NCBI GenBank assembly: GCA_017441385.1 | Contig: JAFRXY010000028.1 | Span: 1-43,373, forward strand | DNA: 43,373 nucleotides | Origin: Clostridia bacterium | GTDB lineage: Bacteria; Bacillota; Clostridia; Oscillospirales; Acutalibacteraceae | Reading direction: 5' to 3' | In this document: piece by piece, positions 16,251 to 24,578 of the stretch | Position numbering within the stretch: position 1 is the first letter of the stretch | Layout of the letters: each line of letters begins with the position of its first letter | The notes under the pieces: model-generated | Database searches by the model: none | The model's input: the letters and a program-made list of their open reading frames with translations, nothing else | What the model was told of the DNA's origin: nothing | Translations under genes and position numbers: made by a program

Positions 16251-17591
16251 ATGGCTGTATCAATAAATTGCAAACATATCGCCGGTTTTGTATCGGCGGA
16301 GGAAATTCAGGCGATCGCTCCTGAAATCGCCGCCTCACATAAAACCCTTCACGACAAGAGCGGCGCCGGCAACCATTTTCTCGGCTGGATGACGCTCCCC
16401 ACCGACTACGACAAGGACGAATTCGCCCGCATCAAGGCGGCCGCTGAAAGAATCAGGCAAAACAGCGAAGTCTTTGTGGTCATCGGCATCGGCGGTTCCT
16501 ACCTCGGCGCGAGGGCTGCCATTGAATTTGTCAAGTCCCCCAACTACAACCTGCTCTGCAAGGACACCCCGCAGATTCTCTTCACGGGCAATTCCATCAG
16601 CTCCACCGCGCTCAATGAAGTCATCGAGCTGTGCAAGGACAGGGACTTCTCGGTCAATATGATCTCCAAGTCGGGCACCACCACCGAGCCGGCCATCGCC
16701 TTCCGCGTGCTGCGCGGCATTCTGGAGGAGAAATACGGCAAGGAGGGCGCAAGAGAGAGAATCTTCTGCACCACCGACAAGGCAAGAGGCACATTGAAGC
16801 AGCTCGCCACCGAGGAAGGCTATGAGACCTTCGTCGTGCCGGATGACGTGGGAGGCCGTTTCTCAGTGCTGACCGCCGTCGGTCTGCTGCCCATCGCCGT
16901 TGCCGGCTGCGATATAGACAAGCTCATGGCGGGCGCGAAGGAAGCGCAGGACAGCCTTTGCTCCACCGATCTCAATGAGAATCCCGCCTATATGTATGCC
17001 GCGGTCAGGAACATCCTCTACCGCAAGGGCTATACCACCGAGCTTCTGGTGAGCTACGAGCCTTACTTCCAGATGATGAACGAGTGGTGGAAGCAGCTCT
17101 ACGGCGAGAGCGAGGGCAAGGACAACAAGGGTATTTTCCCAAGCTCGGTCATCTTCTCCACCGACCTTCATTCCCTCGGTCAGTACATTCAGGACGGCGA
17201 GCGCAACCTCTTTGAAACCGTCATGCAGATTGAAAAGCCCAAGAGCGAGGTGATTCTCGGCACCATGGAAGGCAACGGCGACGGGCTAAACTTCCTCGCC
17301 GGCAAGACCATGGACTTCGTCAACAAAAAGGCGTTCCAGGGCACGGTTCTCGCCCACAACGACGGCGGCGTGCCGAACATCGTGCTTTCCATCCCCGAAT
17401 CCGACGAATTCCAGCTCGGCTGGCTGATTTACTTCTTCGAGAAGGCCTGCGCCGTTTCCGGCTACACCCTCTGCGTCAACCCCTTCAACCAGCCCGGCGT
17501 TGAGGCTTACAAGAAGAACATGTTCGCCCTTCTCGGCAAGCCCGGCTACGAGGAGCAGAAAGCCGCCCTTGAAGCGCGCCTCGGCGAGTAA
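16251..17591 (+). CDS. pgi: Glucose-6-phosphate isomerase
   Basis: Interconverts glucose-6-phosphate and fructose-6-phosphate in the cytoplasm, linking glycogen and glucose metabolism to glycolysis. The 446-residue protein has the sugar-phosphate-binding SIS pattern ([27 protein letters not shown]) and the PGI signatures ([20 protein letters not shown]). Length fits the short Firmicutes enzyme. The start is ATG 16251, nine bases after AGGAGG (16236–16241). It is monocistronic or weakly linked to the small P-loop gene downstream, with no strong terminator between them. Confidence 0.97.
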   Translation: MAVSINCKHIAGFVSAEEIQAIAPEIAASHKTLHDKSGAGNHFLGWMTLPTDYDKDEFARIKAAAERIRQNSEVFVVIGIGGSYLGARAAIEFVKSPNYNLLCKDTPQILFTGNSISSTALNEVIELCKDRDFSVNMISKSGTTTEPAIAFRVLRGILEEKYGKEGARERIFCTTDKARGTLKQLATEEGYETFVVPDDVGGRFSVLTAVGLLPIAVAGCDIDKLMAGAKEAQDSLCSTDLNENPAYMYAAVRNILYRKGYTTELLVSYEPYFQMMNEWWKQLYGESEGKDNKGIFPSSVIFSTDLHSLGQYIQDGERNLFETVMQIEKPKSEVILGTMEGNGDGLNFLAGKTMDFVNKKAFQGTVLAHNDGGVPNIVLSIPESDEFQLGWLIYFFEKACAVSGYTLCVNPFNQPGVEAYKKNMFALLGKPGYEEQKAALEARLGE

Positions 17592-17609
17592 ATCTGCTTT
17601 TCTATATTC

Positions 17610-17652
17610 AAGCCCGCAAGGGCTTCCTCAACTCCAAACTCCAAACTCCAAA
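17610..17652. repeat. Hairpin plus (AACTCCA)3 heptamer repeat
   Basis: A GNRA-loop hairpin (aagccc-gcaa-gggctt, 17610–17625) is followed by three exact copies of AACTCCA (17630–17650) and a partial fourth. It lies between pgi and the P-loop gene, 26 bases before the next start codon. Confidence 0.8.
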
Positions 17653-17677
17653 ATAATATAATCAGGAGGTCATTGAC

Positions 17678-18094
17678 ATGATCACACTTCTCACAGGCAA
17701 AAAAGGTTCCGGCAAGACCAAGAAGCTCATCGAGCTGACTCACGAGGCGGTCGTCAATTCCAAGGGCAACGTCGTCTGCATAGAAAAGGGCGACACCCTG
17801 ACATTCGACGTCGACCACAACGCCAGACTGGTCAATATCGAAGGCTACGGCATTTCGGGCTATGAAGGACTTTACGGCTTCATCAGCGGTCTTTGCGCCG
17901 GCAACTACGATATCACCGATATTCTGGTGGACTCCACCCTCAAGATCGGCAGCTCCGACCTCAACCGTCTGACGCCCTTCCTGACCCGGATCAAGATGCT
18001 CACCGACACCGCGAAGGTTCACATCACCTTCTCCGTTTCCGCCGATTCCGCCGATCTGCCGGAGGAAATCTTCAAAATGGCTGAAATTAAGTGA
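17678..18094 (+). CDS. Small P-loop ATPase-like protein of unknown function
   Basis: A 138-residue protein beginning MITLLTGKKGSGKTKKLIEL with a clear Walker A motif (G7–T14, G-K-K-G-S-G-K-T). A hydrophobic strand ending in an acidic residue (D-I-L-V-D-S) near residue 88 could be Walker B. There is no transmembrane segment. Similar proteins in clostridia are sometimes labelled as PilT-like or twitching-motility proteins, but it is far too short for PilT and lacks its other boxes. The ribosome binding site is AGGAGG (17664–17669). It lies between pgi and yceD, which have their own promoters. Function unknown; nucleotide binding is likely. Confidence 0.7.
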   Translation: MITLLTGKKGSGKTKKLIELTHEAVVNSKGNVVCIEKGDTLTFDVDHNARLVNIEGYGISGYEGLYGFISGLCAGNYDITDILVDSTLKIGSSDLNRLTPFLTRIKMLTDTAKVHITFSVSADSADLPEEIFKMAEIK

Positions 18095-18123
18095 GGAATA
18101 AATAGATAAATTAAAAAAATCTA

Positions 18124-18152
18124 TTGACAAAGCCGGCTTGATTCTTTATAAT
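18124..18152 (+). promoter_or_regulatory. Perfect consensus promoter of yceD–rpmF
   Basis: TTGACA (18124–18129), a 17-base spacer and TATAAT (18147–18152): an exact match to the housekeeping sigma consensus in both boxes, suiting a highly expressed ribosomal protein transcript. Confidence 0.9.
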
Positions 18153-18194
18153 ATATTATCGAGTGTATAATTATACGAGGTGTATTGTTTTATT

Positions 18195-18692
18195 ATGCCG
18201 CTTGAATTGAATGATATATTTGTTACGCCCGACAGCAGTCTCGCGGTTGACGAGTGCTTTGTGTATGACGATCTCTCCGCCGAGGGGGAGGAGCTGGTGG
18301 TTTCTCCCGTCAGGGTCAAGGGGCAGGTTCGTAACACCGGCGGTCTGGTGGAGCTTTGCTATACGGCGGAGTTCCGCTATTCCAAGCCGTGCGACAGGTG
18401 CCTTACCGTCGCCGGGAAAGCGGTCAGGCAGGATTTTGTTCACACGCTGGCGCTTTCCGCCGAAAACGAGGACAATGACGACATTATCATCGTGGCGGGA
18501 TACACTCTCGACTTGTTCAGTCTGGTAAGAGACGATATTCTATTGGAGATGCCCTTCAAGCACCTCTGTTCCGAGGATTGTCTGGGACTCTGCCCGACAT
18601 GCGGTAAGAATCTCAACGAGGGAAGCTGCGGCTGTCAGAAGCAGGCGGTTGACCCCAGAATGGCGGTTCTCGATGAACTGTTCTCCGACTGA
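18195..18692 (+). CDS. yceD: YceD family protein (DUF177)
   Basis: A 165-residue protein of the YceD/DUF177 family, nearly always encoded directly before rpmF and linked to 23S rRNA accumulation in some bacteria and plants. It has the family's C-R-x-C-type first pair (Y-S-K-P-C-D-R-C-L) and the C-terminal cysteine cluster (C-S-E-D-C-L-G-L-C-P-T-C-G) ending in C-G-C, probably zinc binding. The start is taken as ATG 18195; GAGGTG (18177–18182) lies 12 bases upstream, a long gap. An in-frame GTG at 18180 overlaps that site. It is expressed from the consensus promoter at 18124 together with rpmF. Confidence 0.9.
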   Translation: MPLELNDIFVTPDSSLAVDECFVYDDLSAEGEELVVSPVRVKGQVRNTGGLVELCYTAEFRYSKPCDRCLTVAGKAVRQDFVHTLALSAENEDNDDIIIVAGYTLDLFSLVRDDILLEMPFKHLCSEDCLGLCPTCGKNLNEGSCGCQKQAVDPRMAVLDELFSD

Positions 18693-18731
18693 AGACTGAT
18701 GGCTTTATTCTAATCAAGGAGGTGCTGAAAA

Positions 18732-18920
18732 ATGGCGGTACCCAAGAGAAAAACTTCCAAGGCAAGAAGAAACAGCAGACGCTCCAGCGTATGGAAGCTC
18801 GATGCTCCCACTCTCATGAAGTGTCCCAACTGCGGCGAGTACAAGAGACCTCACCGTATTTGCAGTAACTGCGGCTTTTACAAAGGTCGTGAAGTTATAA
18901 AAATGGGCGAAGACAAATAA
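18732..18920 (+). CDS. rpmF: 50S ribosomal protein L32
   Basis: A 62-residue ribosomal protein with the canonical start [18 protein letters not shown] and two zinc-ribbon pairs (C-P-N-C and C-S-N-C), so it is the zinc-binding (C+) form. AAGGAGG sits seven bases before the ATG. It follows yceD by 39 bases and is closed by a terminator at 18948. The zinc-binding form often has a zinc-free paralogue elsewhere; none is visible here. Confidence 0.98.
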   Translation: MAVPKRKTSKARRNSRRSSVWKLDAPTLMKCPNCGEYKRPHRICSNCGFYKGREVIKMGEDK

Positions 18921-18947
18921 TTTCTTCTGACTTTGCAATCTGAAAAG

Positions 18948-19006
18948 AAGCGGCTAGGTGATCAACGGCGGATTTTCCGTATGTTGTTTGATACAGCCGC
19001 TTTTTT
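18948..19006 (+). terminator. Terminator of yceD–rpmF
   Basis: Stem aagcggct (18948–18955) with agccgctt (18995–19002) and a T run to 19006. The 39-base loop is itself self-complementary (atcaa/ttgat and cgga/tccg), so the whole forms one long hairpin. Confidence 0.8.
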
Positions 19007-19044
19007 ATTTTGATTAATCATCCTATCGCAAGGAGGAAACAGTC

Positions 19045-20349
19045 ATGCCCGTTACCGTAAGCGAAACGCAGAGCGGCGGTCTGGCGGAGAAGCACGGCAT
19101 GGAGCCGGGAGACAGAATCCTCTCCATCAACGGCAACGAAATCAATGACATTCTGGACTACCGGTTTTATGAAACCGACCGTCTGCTTCGTATCCTGCTG
19201 GAAAAGAGCGACGGCAGCCGGCGGGAACTCACCGTCCGCAAGGGGCAGTACGATTCACTGGGGGTGGAATGCGGCACCTACCTCATGGACAGGCAGCGTT
19301 CCTGCCGCAACAAGTGCGTCTTCTGCTTCATCGACCAGCTTCCCAAGGGAATGCGCAAGTCGCTCTATTTCAAGGACGACGACGACCGGCTTTCCTTCCT
19401 TTTCGGCAATTACATCACGCTGACCAATATCGACGAGCGGGAGATCGACCGCATCATCAAAATGCGCATTTCGCCGGTGAATATCTCGGTGCACACCACC
19501 AACCCCGCGCTTCGGGTGAGGATGATGAAGAATCCCCACGCGGGAGAGGTTCTCCGGTTTATCAAAAAACTGGCCGACGGCGGCATTCGCCTCAACTGCC
19601 AGATTGTGCTCTGTCCGGAATGGAATGACGGCGCGGAGCTGAACCGCACGCTGTGCGACCTGACGGAATTGTGTCCCGCCGTGCAGAGCGTCGCGGTCGT
19701 TCCCGTCGGGCTGACCAGACACCGGGAAGGTCTGGAACCGCTGCGGATGTTCACGCCGGAGGAATGCGGCGAAGTGATCGACCAGATCGAGCAATTCGGC
19801 GATCAATGCGTCGCGAAATTCGGCAGCCGGATTGTCTATCCCTCGGATGAATTCTATCTGAGCGCCGGTCGTGAGATACGCGGCGAGGAATTCTATGAGG
19901 ATTACGCCCAGCTCGAGAACGGCGTGGGCATGGTCTCCCTGCTGCAAAATGAATTCCTCGCGGCGATGGAAGACGAGGAAGGGGACGACGGGCATTACAG
20001 CGCGTCGGTCGCCTGCGGCACAAGTATTGCGCCGATTTTGAAAAAAATCCTTGACCTCGCGGGGAAAAAATGGCATAATGCTAATTGGAAGGTTTATCCG
20101 ATCGTCAATCACTTTTTTGGTGAAAAGATAACCGTTTCCGGTCTTATCACAGGACAAGACCTGACTGCACAGCTTCACGGCAAAGAGCTGGGGGAGAGAC
20201 TGCTGATTTCTTCCTCCATGCTGGAAAGCACCGGAAGCATGTTCCTCGACGACAGGACGCTGGAGGAGGTGGAGCGCGACCTCGGCATTCCCGTGGCGGC
20301 GGTCAACTGCGACGGGTACGAGCTGCTGGACGCTCTGCTGGGGCGCTGA
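19045..20349 (+). CDS. DUF512 Fe-S protein with PDZ and radical-SAM-like domains
   Basis: A 434-residue protein. The N-terminus is PDZ-like (G-L-A-E-K-H-G-M-E-P-G-D-R-I-L-S-I-N-G). A C-R-N-K-C-V-F-C motif (C87, C91, C94; C-x3-C-x2-C) follows, as in radical SAM enzymes, then the DUF512 C-terminal region (V-P-V-G-L-T-R-H-R near residue 220). The family is widespread in Clostridia and cyanobacteria and usually sits next to der; its substrate is not established. The ribosome binding site is AAGGAGG (19030–19036). The gene runs into der after 29 bases, so the two are probably one operon with plsY and gpsA. Confidence 0.9.
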   Translation: MPVTVSETQSGGLAEKHGMEPGDRILSINGNEINDILDYRFYETDRLLRILLEKSDGSRRELTVRKGQYDSLGVECGTYLMDRQRSCRNKCVFCFIDQLPKGMRKSLYFKDDDDRLSFLFGNYITLTNIDEREIDRIIKMRISPVNISVHTTNPALRVRMMKNPHAGEVLRFIKKLADGGIRLNCQIVLCPEWNDGAELNRTLCDLTELCPAVQSVAVVPVGLTRHREGLEPLRMFTPEECGEVIDQIEQFGDQCVAKFGSRIVYPSDEFYLSAGREIRGEEFYEDYAQLENGVGMVSLLQNEFLAAMEDEEGDDGHYSASVACGTSIAPILKKILDLAGKKWHNANWKVYPIVNHFFGEKITVSGLITGQDLTAQLHGKELGERLLISSSMLESTGSMFLDDRTLEEVERDLGIPVAAVNCDGYELLDALLGR

Positions 20350-20378
20350 ACCCGTTTTGAAAGGGTGTAATACAAAAA

Positions 20379-21707
20379 ATGTCAAAACCAATCGTAGCGG
20401 TGGTGGGTCGCCCGAATGTCGGCAAATCCACCCTGTTCAACAAGCTGGTGGGACGCCGGCTCTCCATCGTGGAGGATACGCCCGGCGTCACACGCGACAG
20501 AATCTACGGCGACAGCGAATGGCGCAGCCGCCCCTTCCTGCTGATCGATACGGGCGGCATTGAACCCGCCTCCGACGACGTGATTCTGTCCCAGATGCGC
20601 AGTCAGGCGCAGCTCGCCATTGATTCCGCCGACGTGATCATTATGGTCACGGACATGCGCTCCGGAGTGGTGGCCACCGATATGGAGGTCGCCGCCATGC
20701 TGCAAAAAAGCGGCCGTCCCGTCGTGCTTTGCGTCAACAAATGCGATTCCATCGGCAATCTGCCGCCGGATTTTTATGAATTCTACAATCTCGGTCTGGG
20801 CGAGCCCTATCCCGTTTCGGCGGTGCACGGTCACGGCACCGGCGATCTGCTGGACGCGGTGTTTGAATTCTTCCCGTCCGAAACTCCCGAGGAACAGGAC
20901 GAGGAATACATCAAGGTCGCCATCATCGGCAAGCCCAACGCGGGCAAATCCTCGCTGGTCAACAAGGTGGCGGGGGAGGAAAGGGTGATTGTCTCCGACA
21001 TTGCCGGAACCACCCGCGACGCCATCGACACCGTCATAGAAAACGAAAAGGGCAAATTCATCTTTATCGACACGGCCGGCATCCGCCGCAAGAGCCGCAT
21101 TAAGGATAATGTGGAGAAGTACAGCATCATCCGCGCCGAGGCCGCCGTCGACCGCGCCGACGTCTGCGTCATCATGATCGACGCGACCGAGGGCTTCACC
21201 GAGCAGGATTCCAAGGTAGCCGGCATCGCGCACGAGGCGGGCAAGGGCTGCATTATCGCGGTCAACAAATGGGACGCCATCGAGAAGGACGGCGGCACCA
21301 TGAATACCTTCCGCAAGAAGCTGGAGAGCGATTTCTCCTTCATGTCCTACGCGCCGATCATCTTCATTTCGGCCAAAACGGGGCAGAGAATCGACCGGCT
21401 CTTCGAGCTGATCACCTATGTCTCCAACCAGAATTCCACCCGCATTTCCACCGGCATGCTCAACGACGTGCTGGCAGACGCGACGGCAAGGGTGCAGCCT
21501 CCCTCCGACAAGGGCAAGCGGCTGAAAATCTACTATATCACCCAGCCCTCGACCAAGCCTCCGACCTTCGTCTGCTTTGTCAACAACGCCGATCTCTTCC
21601 ACTTCTCCTACCAGCGGTATCTGGAGAATAAAATCCGCGAGACATTCGGTCTGGAAGGAACGCCGGTGCGCTTCATTATCCGCGAACGCGGTGATTCCAA
21701 GAAATAG
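20379..21707 (+). CDS. der: Ribosome biogenesis GTPase Der (EngA)
   Basis: A 442-residue tandem GTPase needed for 50S subunit maturation. Both G domains are complete: G1 G-R-P-N-V-G-K-S-T near residue 10 and G-K-P-N-A-G-K-S-S near residue 183; G3 D-T-G-G-I and D-T-A-G-I; G4 N-K-C-D and N-K-W-D. The C-terminal KH-like domain ends F-I-I-R-E-R-G-D-S-K-K. Length is normal. It is flanked by the DUF512 gene and plsY, the standard clostridial order. Confidence 0.98.
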   Translation: MSKPIVAVVGRPNVGKSTLFNKLVGRRLSIVEDTPGVTRDRIYGDSEWRSRPFLLIDTGGIEPASDDVILSQMRSQAQLAIDSADVIIMVTDMRSGVVATDMEVAAMLQKSGRPVVLCVNKCDSIGNLPPDFYEFYNLGLGEPYPVSAVHGHGTGDLLDAVFEFFPSETPEEQDEEYIKVAIIGKPNAGKSSLVNKVAGEERVIVSDIAGTTRDAIDTVIENEKGKFIFIDTAGIRRKSRIKDNVEKYSIIRAEAAVDRADVCVIMIDATEGFTEQDSKVAGIAHEAGKGCIIAVNKWDAIEKDGGTMNTFRKKLESDFSFMSYAPIIFISAKTGQRIDRLFELITYVSNQNSTRISTGMLNDVLADATARVQPPSDKGKRLKIYYITQPSTKPPTFVCFVNNADLFHFSYQRYLENKIRETFGLEGTPVRFIIRERGDSKK

Positions 21708-21761
21708 TCTTTTCTAGAATGAACCTATTCCCCGAAATCTTACTTTGCGGAGGTATATACA

Positions 21762-22484
21762 ATGGAACTTATCACCACATTCGGACTGCCGATCCTGATT
21801 TCGGCGGTCATCGCCTACCTGCTGGGCAGCATCAGCTTTGCCATTCCCGTGACCAAGCTCTTCACGGGAAAGGACATCCGCACGATGGGAAGCGGAAACG
21901 CCGGATTCACCAATGTGCTCCGGTGCGTCAGCATTCCCGCGGCAGTCATCACCTTCATCGGCGATTTCGCCAAGGGCATCTGTTCGGTGTTCATCGGCGA
22001 GATGGTGTTCAACCTGATGTGCCCCGGCGTGCCGGATATTGACAGCATCGCCAAGGTCGGCGCGGGCATCGCGGGACTCTTTGCCCTGCTGGGACATCTC
22101 TTCCCGCTGTATTTCGGATTCAAGGGCGGCAAGGGCGTGCTCATCAGCGCCGGCATCATCTGCGCGCTTGATTGGAAGTGCTTTTTGCCTTTAGTGGGTA
22201 TTTTCCTGATTGCGCTTGCCATCACCAAGACGGTTTCCAAATGCTCGCTGACGGTGGCGGTATGCTATCCGATCATCACGCTGCTGTTCAATCTTTTTGT
22301 TTATAAATCGTCGGCATGGCTGCCGATGACGCTGATCGCGCTCTGCTTCGCGGCCGTGGTCATTTACATGCACCGCGCCAATATCAGGCGGATTCTGGAC
22401 GGCACCGAGCCGAAGACCATCGCCCGCAAAAAAGGCGCCCCCGAGCCGCCCCGCGACCCTGACGGCAAAAAAGAAGAAAAATAA
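21762..22484 (+). CDS. plsY: Glycerol-3-phosphate acyltransferase PlsY
   Basis: A 240-residue membrane protein that transfers an acyl group from acyl-phosphate to glycerol-3-phosphate, the first step of phospholipid synthesis. It shows the PlsY motifs G-S-I-S-F-A-I-P near residue 20, G-S-G-N-A-G-F-T-N near residue 42 and G-F-K-G-G-K-G-V near residue 122, plus five or so membrane spans. It carries a charged 30-residue tail (A-R-K-K-G-A-P-E-P-P, then K-K-E-E-K) beyond the usual length near 200. Its neighbour gpsA makes the acceptor substrate. The ribosome binding site is GCGGAGG before 21762. Confidence 0.96.
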   Translation: MELITTFGLPILISAVIAYLLGSISFAIPVTKLFTGKDIRTMGSGNAGFTNVLRCVSIPAAVITFIGDFAKGICSVFIGEMVFNLMCPGVPDIDSIAKVGAGIAGLFALLGHLFPLYFGFKGGKGVLISAGIICALDWKCFLPLVGIFLIALAITKTVSKCSLTVAVCYPIITLLFNLFVYKSSAWLPMTLIALCFAAVVIYMHRANIRRILDGTEPKTIARKKGAPEPPRDPDGKKEEK

Positions 22485-22509
22485 ATTAAATCGGGAGGAT
22501 TGTAAAAAT

Positions 22510-23514
22510 ATGAAAAAAATCGTAGTATTGGGTTCCGGCGGATGGGGTACGGCCATGGCCATTTCCGCCGTTTCCACAGGGAATGATGTGACCGTCTGGT
22601 CGGCTTTTCCGGAAGAAATCGAACGCATTGTTTCCAGCGGGGAGAATCCCCTGCTGCCCGGCATCCAAATGCCCGAGGCGCTGAAATTCACCGCTGATCT
22701 GAATGTTGTGAAGCAGGCGGACATCATCATCACCGCCGTTCCGTCCTTCGCCGTGGCAAGCGTCGCGCAGAAGGTCGCGGAGGTCGGCATTCCGGCCTCC
22801 ACCGTGCTGGTGAACATCAGCAAGGGCTTTGATCCCAAGACCTGCAACCGGCTTTCGCTCACCCTGCAGGAAGCGCTGCCGGACAACAAGGTCGCCGTGC
22901 TCTCCGGTCCTTCCCACGCCGAGGAAGTGGCGCGGTTCATTCCCACTGCGCTGGTGGCGGCTTCGACTGACAGAGATACCGCCCTCATGCTTCAGGAGAC
23001 CTTCACTACCGCCAAGCTCCGCGTCTACACCAACAAAGATGTGGTGGGCGTTGAACTTGGCGGCGCCATCAAGAATGTGATTGCTCTTGCCGCCGGCATT
23101 ACCGACGGACTGGGTCTGGGCGACAACAGCAAGGCAGCCCTTATGACCCGAGGACTCAGCGAGATCGGCCGACTCGGCAAAGCGATGGGCGGCAACGAAA
23201 AGACCTTCGCCGGACTCACCGGCATCGGCGACCTGATCGTCACCTGCACCAGTATGCACAGCCGTAACCGCCGCGCCGGCATTCTCATCGGCGAAGGCGT
23301 TCCGGTGGAGGAAGCCATCAAAAAAATCGGAACGGTGGAAGGCTACCACGCGGCGAAGCTGGCGCATGAGCTGAGAAACCGCTACAATGTGGACATGCCG
23401 ATCATGGACGCCTGCTACAGGGTGTGCTACCAGGGAGCGAATGCCGCTGAGGAAGTTGCCCTGCTCATGACCCGTCCCACAAGGCACGAGGACGACGAAA
23501 CATGGCTCGACTGA
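22510..23514 (+). CDS. gpsA: Glycerol-3-phosphate dehydrogenase [NAD(P)+]
   Basis: A 334-residue cytoplasmic enzyme reducing dihydroxyacetone phosphate to glycerol-3-phosphate for lipid synthesis. The N-terminal dinucleotide fold shows V-L-G-S-G-G-W-G-T-A-M-A, and the catalytic region has G-V-E-L-G-G-A-I-K-N-V-I-A-L-A-A-G near residue 180 with the conserved lysine. T-G-I-G-D-L-I-V-T-C near residue 235 is also diagnostic. It follows plsY by 25 bases with a GGGAGG ribosome binding site, giving a functional plsY–gpsA pair. Confidence 0.97.
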   Translation: MKKIVVLGSGGWGTAMAISAVSTGNDVTVWSAFPEEIERIVSSGENPLLPGIQMPEALKFTADLNVVKQADIIITAVPSFAVASVAQKVAEVGIPASTVLVNISKGFDPKTCNRLSLTLQEALPDNKVAVLSGPSHAEEVARFIPTALVAASTDRDTALMLQETFTTAKLRVYTNKDVVGVELGGAIKNVIALAAGITDGLGLGDNSKAALMTRGLSEIGRLGKAMGGNEKTFAGLTGIGDLIVTCTSMHSRNRRAGILIGEGVPVEEAIKKIGTVEGYHAAKLAHELRNRYNVDMPIMDACYRVCYQGANAAEEVALLMTRPTRHEDDETWLD

Positions 23515-23600
23515 AGCGCTCACATTCGTTCGCTAAATGAATAGTGAATAATGAATAATGAATGATGAATGATGAATAAGGAATAATTGAGGAGCGCTTC
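23513..23600. repeat. Seven heptamer repeats bracketed by 9-bp inverted repeats
   Basis: Seven consecutive 7-mers of consensus RRTGAAT occupy 23536–23584 (aatgaat, agtgaat, aatgaat twice, gatgaat twice, aaggaat). They are bracketed by gaagcgctc (23513–23521, overlapping the gpsA stop) and its exact complement gagcgcttc (23592–23600), so the RNA could close a stem with the array in the loop. A second small hairpin (agcgc-ttc-gcgct) follows at once. Confidence 0.85.
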
Positions 23601-23630
23601 GCGCTGGAAAATAATTGAGAGGCGTTGAAA

Positions 23631-24440
23631 ATGAGCTACAGCGGTTTGGTGATGGACATTGACGGGACGCTGTATAATTCCGCTAAGCGCATTACGGAGG
23701 CTACCAGACAGGCGATCTTCCACGCGAGAGAAGCGGGCAAAATTATCGCTATCGCGTCCGGCAGGCCTGTTCCCGGTATTGACGACGTCTGCCGCAGGCT
23801 GGAATTGGACGAAAAAGGCGGCTATATCATGGGCTGGAACGGCGGCAGGATTTTCAACGCGCAGACGGGCGAAGTGATCTCCGAAACCTGCCTTCCCGAT
23901 GGCATTGTCCCGGAAATTGCCACGCTGGCGGCGGAATACGACGCGCCTGTGGAAGCGCAGACTTCCGATGCGATTGTTTCCGAACAACCGGACGACCCAT
24001 TCATTCAACTGGAGGCAAGGCTGAATCATATGACCGTCGATAAAATCGGGTCGCTGGCGGATTATACCCGGCACCCGATCTACAAGTGCATTATCACCGG
24101 CAGCGACGAAAAGCTGGTTCATCTGGAACAGGTTGCTTCGCGGCATTTTGCCGGACGGCTCAGCGTCTTCCGCTCCGAACCCTATTTTCTTGAAATACTG
24201 CCCTTCGGCATTGACAAGGCCCACGCCATCGATCTTCTGGCCGAGCATCTCGGACTAACCCATCAGGATTTCATCGCCTGCGGGGACGGCTTCAACGACC
24301 TTTCCATGATCCGGCACGCCGGTCTGGGCGTGGCCATGGCCAACGCGCAGCCGGTGGTCCGGCAGAACGCCGACTACGTCACCGCTTCCTGTGACGAGGA
24401 CGGTCTGGTGCCGGTCATCGAGAAATTCCTTCTGGCATGA
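23631..24440 (+). CDS. Cof-type HAD-family phosphatase
   Basis: A 269-residue haloacid dehalogenase-type hydrolase, subclass IIB. All four motifs are visible: I, D-I-D-G-T-L (nucleophile aspartate near residue 8); II, A-S-G-R-P; III, the lysine of F-G-I-D-K-A-H-A-I; IV, C-G-D-G-F-N-D-L-S-M. Members dephosphorylate sugar phosphates, FMN or other small phospho-metabolites in the cytoplasm; the substrate cannot be deduced. The start is ATG 23631, eight bases after GAGAGG (23617–23622). It is separated from gpsA by the heptamer array and followed by a terminator. Confidence 0.9.
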   Translation: MSYSGLVMDIDGTLYNSAKRITEATRQAIFHAREAGKIIAIASGRPVPGIDDVCRRLELDEKGGYIMGWNGGRIFNAQTGEVISETCLPDGIVPEIATLAAEYDAPVEAQTSDAIVSEQPDDPFIQLEARLNHMTVDKIGSLADYTRHPIYKCIITGSDEKLVHLEQVASRHFAGRLSVFRSEPYFLEILPFGIDKAHAIDLLAEHLGLTHQDFIACGDGFNDLSMIRHAGLGVAMANAQPVVRQNADYVTASCDEDGLVPVIEKFLLA

Positions 24441-24455
24441 CAGTTGCATATTTAC

Positions 24456-24494
24456 AAAAGCAGCTTTGAATGAATTCAGGGCTGCTTTTGTTTA
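24456..24494 (+). terminator. Terminator after the HAD gene
   Basis: aaaagcagc (24456–24464) pairs with gctgctttt (24481–24489), followed by a T-rich tail. It is close to symmetric and could act on both strands. Confidence 0.75.
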
Positions 24495-24512
24495 ATTTTA
24501 ATAAAATTTTCA

Positions 24513-24541
24513 TTGCAATCAGCGGATTAATGGTGTATGAT
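24513..24541 (+). promoter_or_regulatory. Promoter of the nitroreductase gene
   Basis: TTGCAA (24513–24518), a 17-base spacer and TATGAT (24536–24541), 38 bases before the start codon. Confidence 0.7.
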
Positions 24542-24578
24542 ATTTGTATATGAAAAATGAGGACAAGAGGTGAAGCAA

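Noticed and set aside
20382-21602. Long minus-strand open frame opposite der (over 400 codons)
   Set aside because: der is unmistakable on the plus strand; the antisense frame is a by-product of GC-rich codon use, with no ribosome binding site or recognisable protein motifs.
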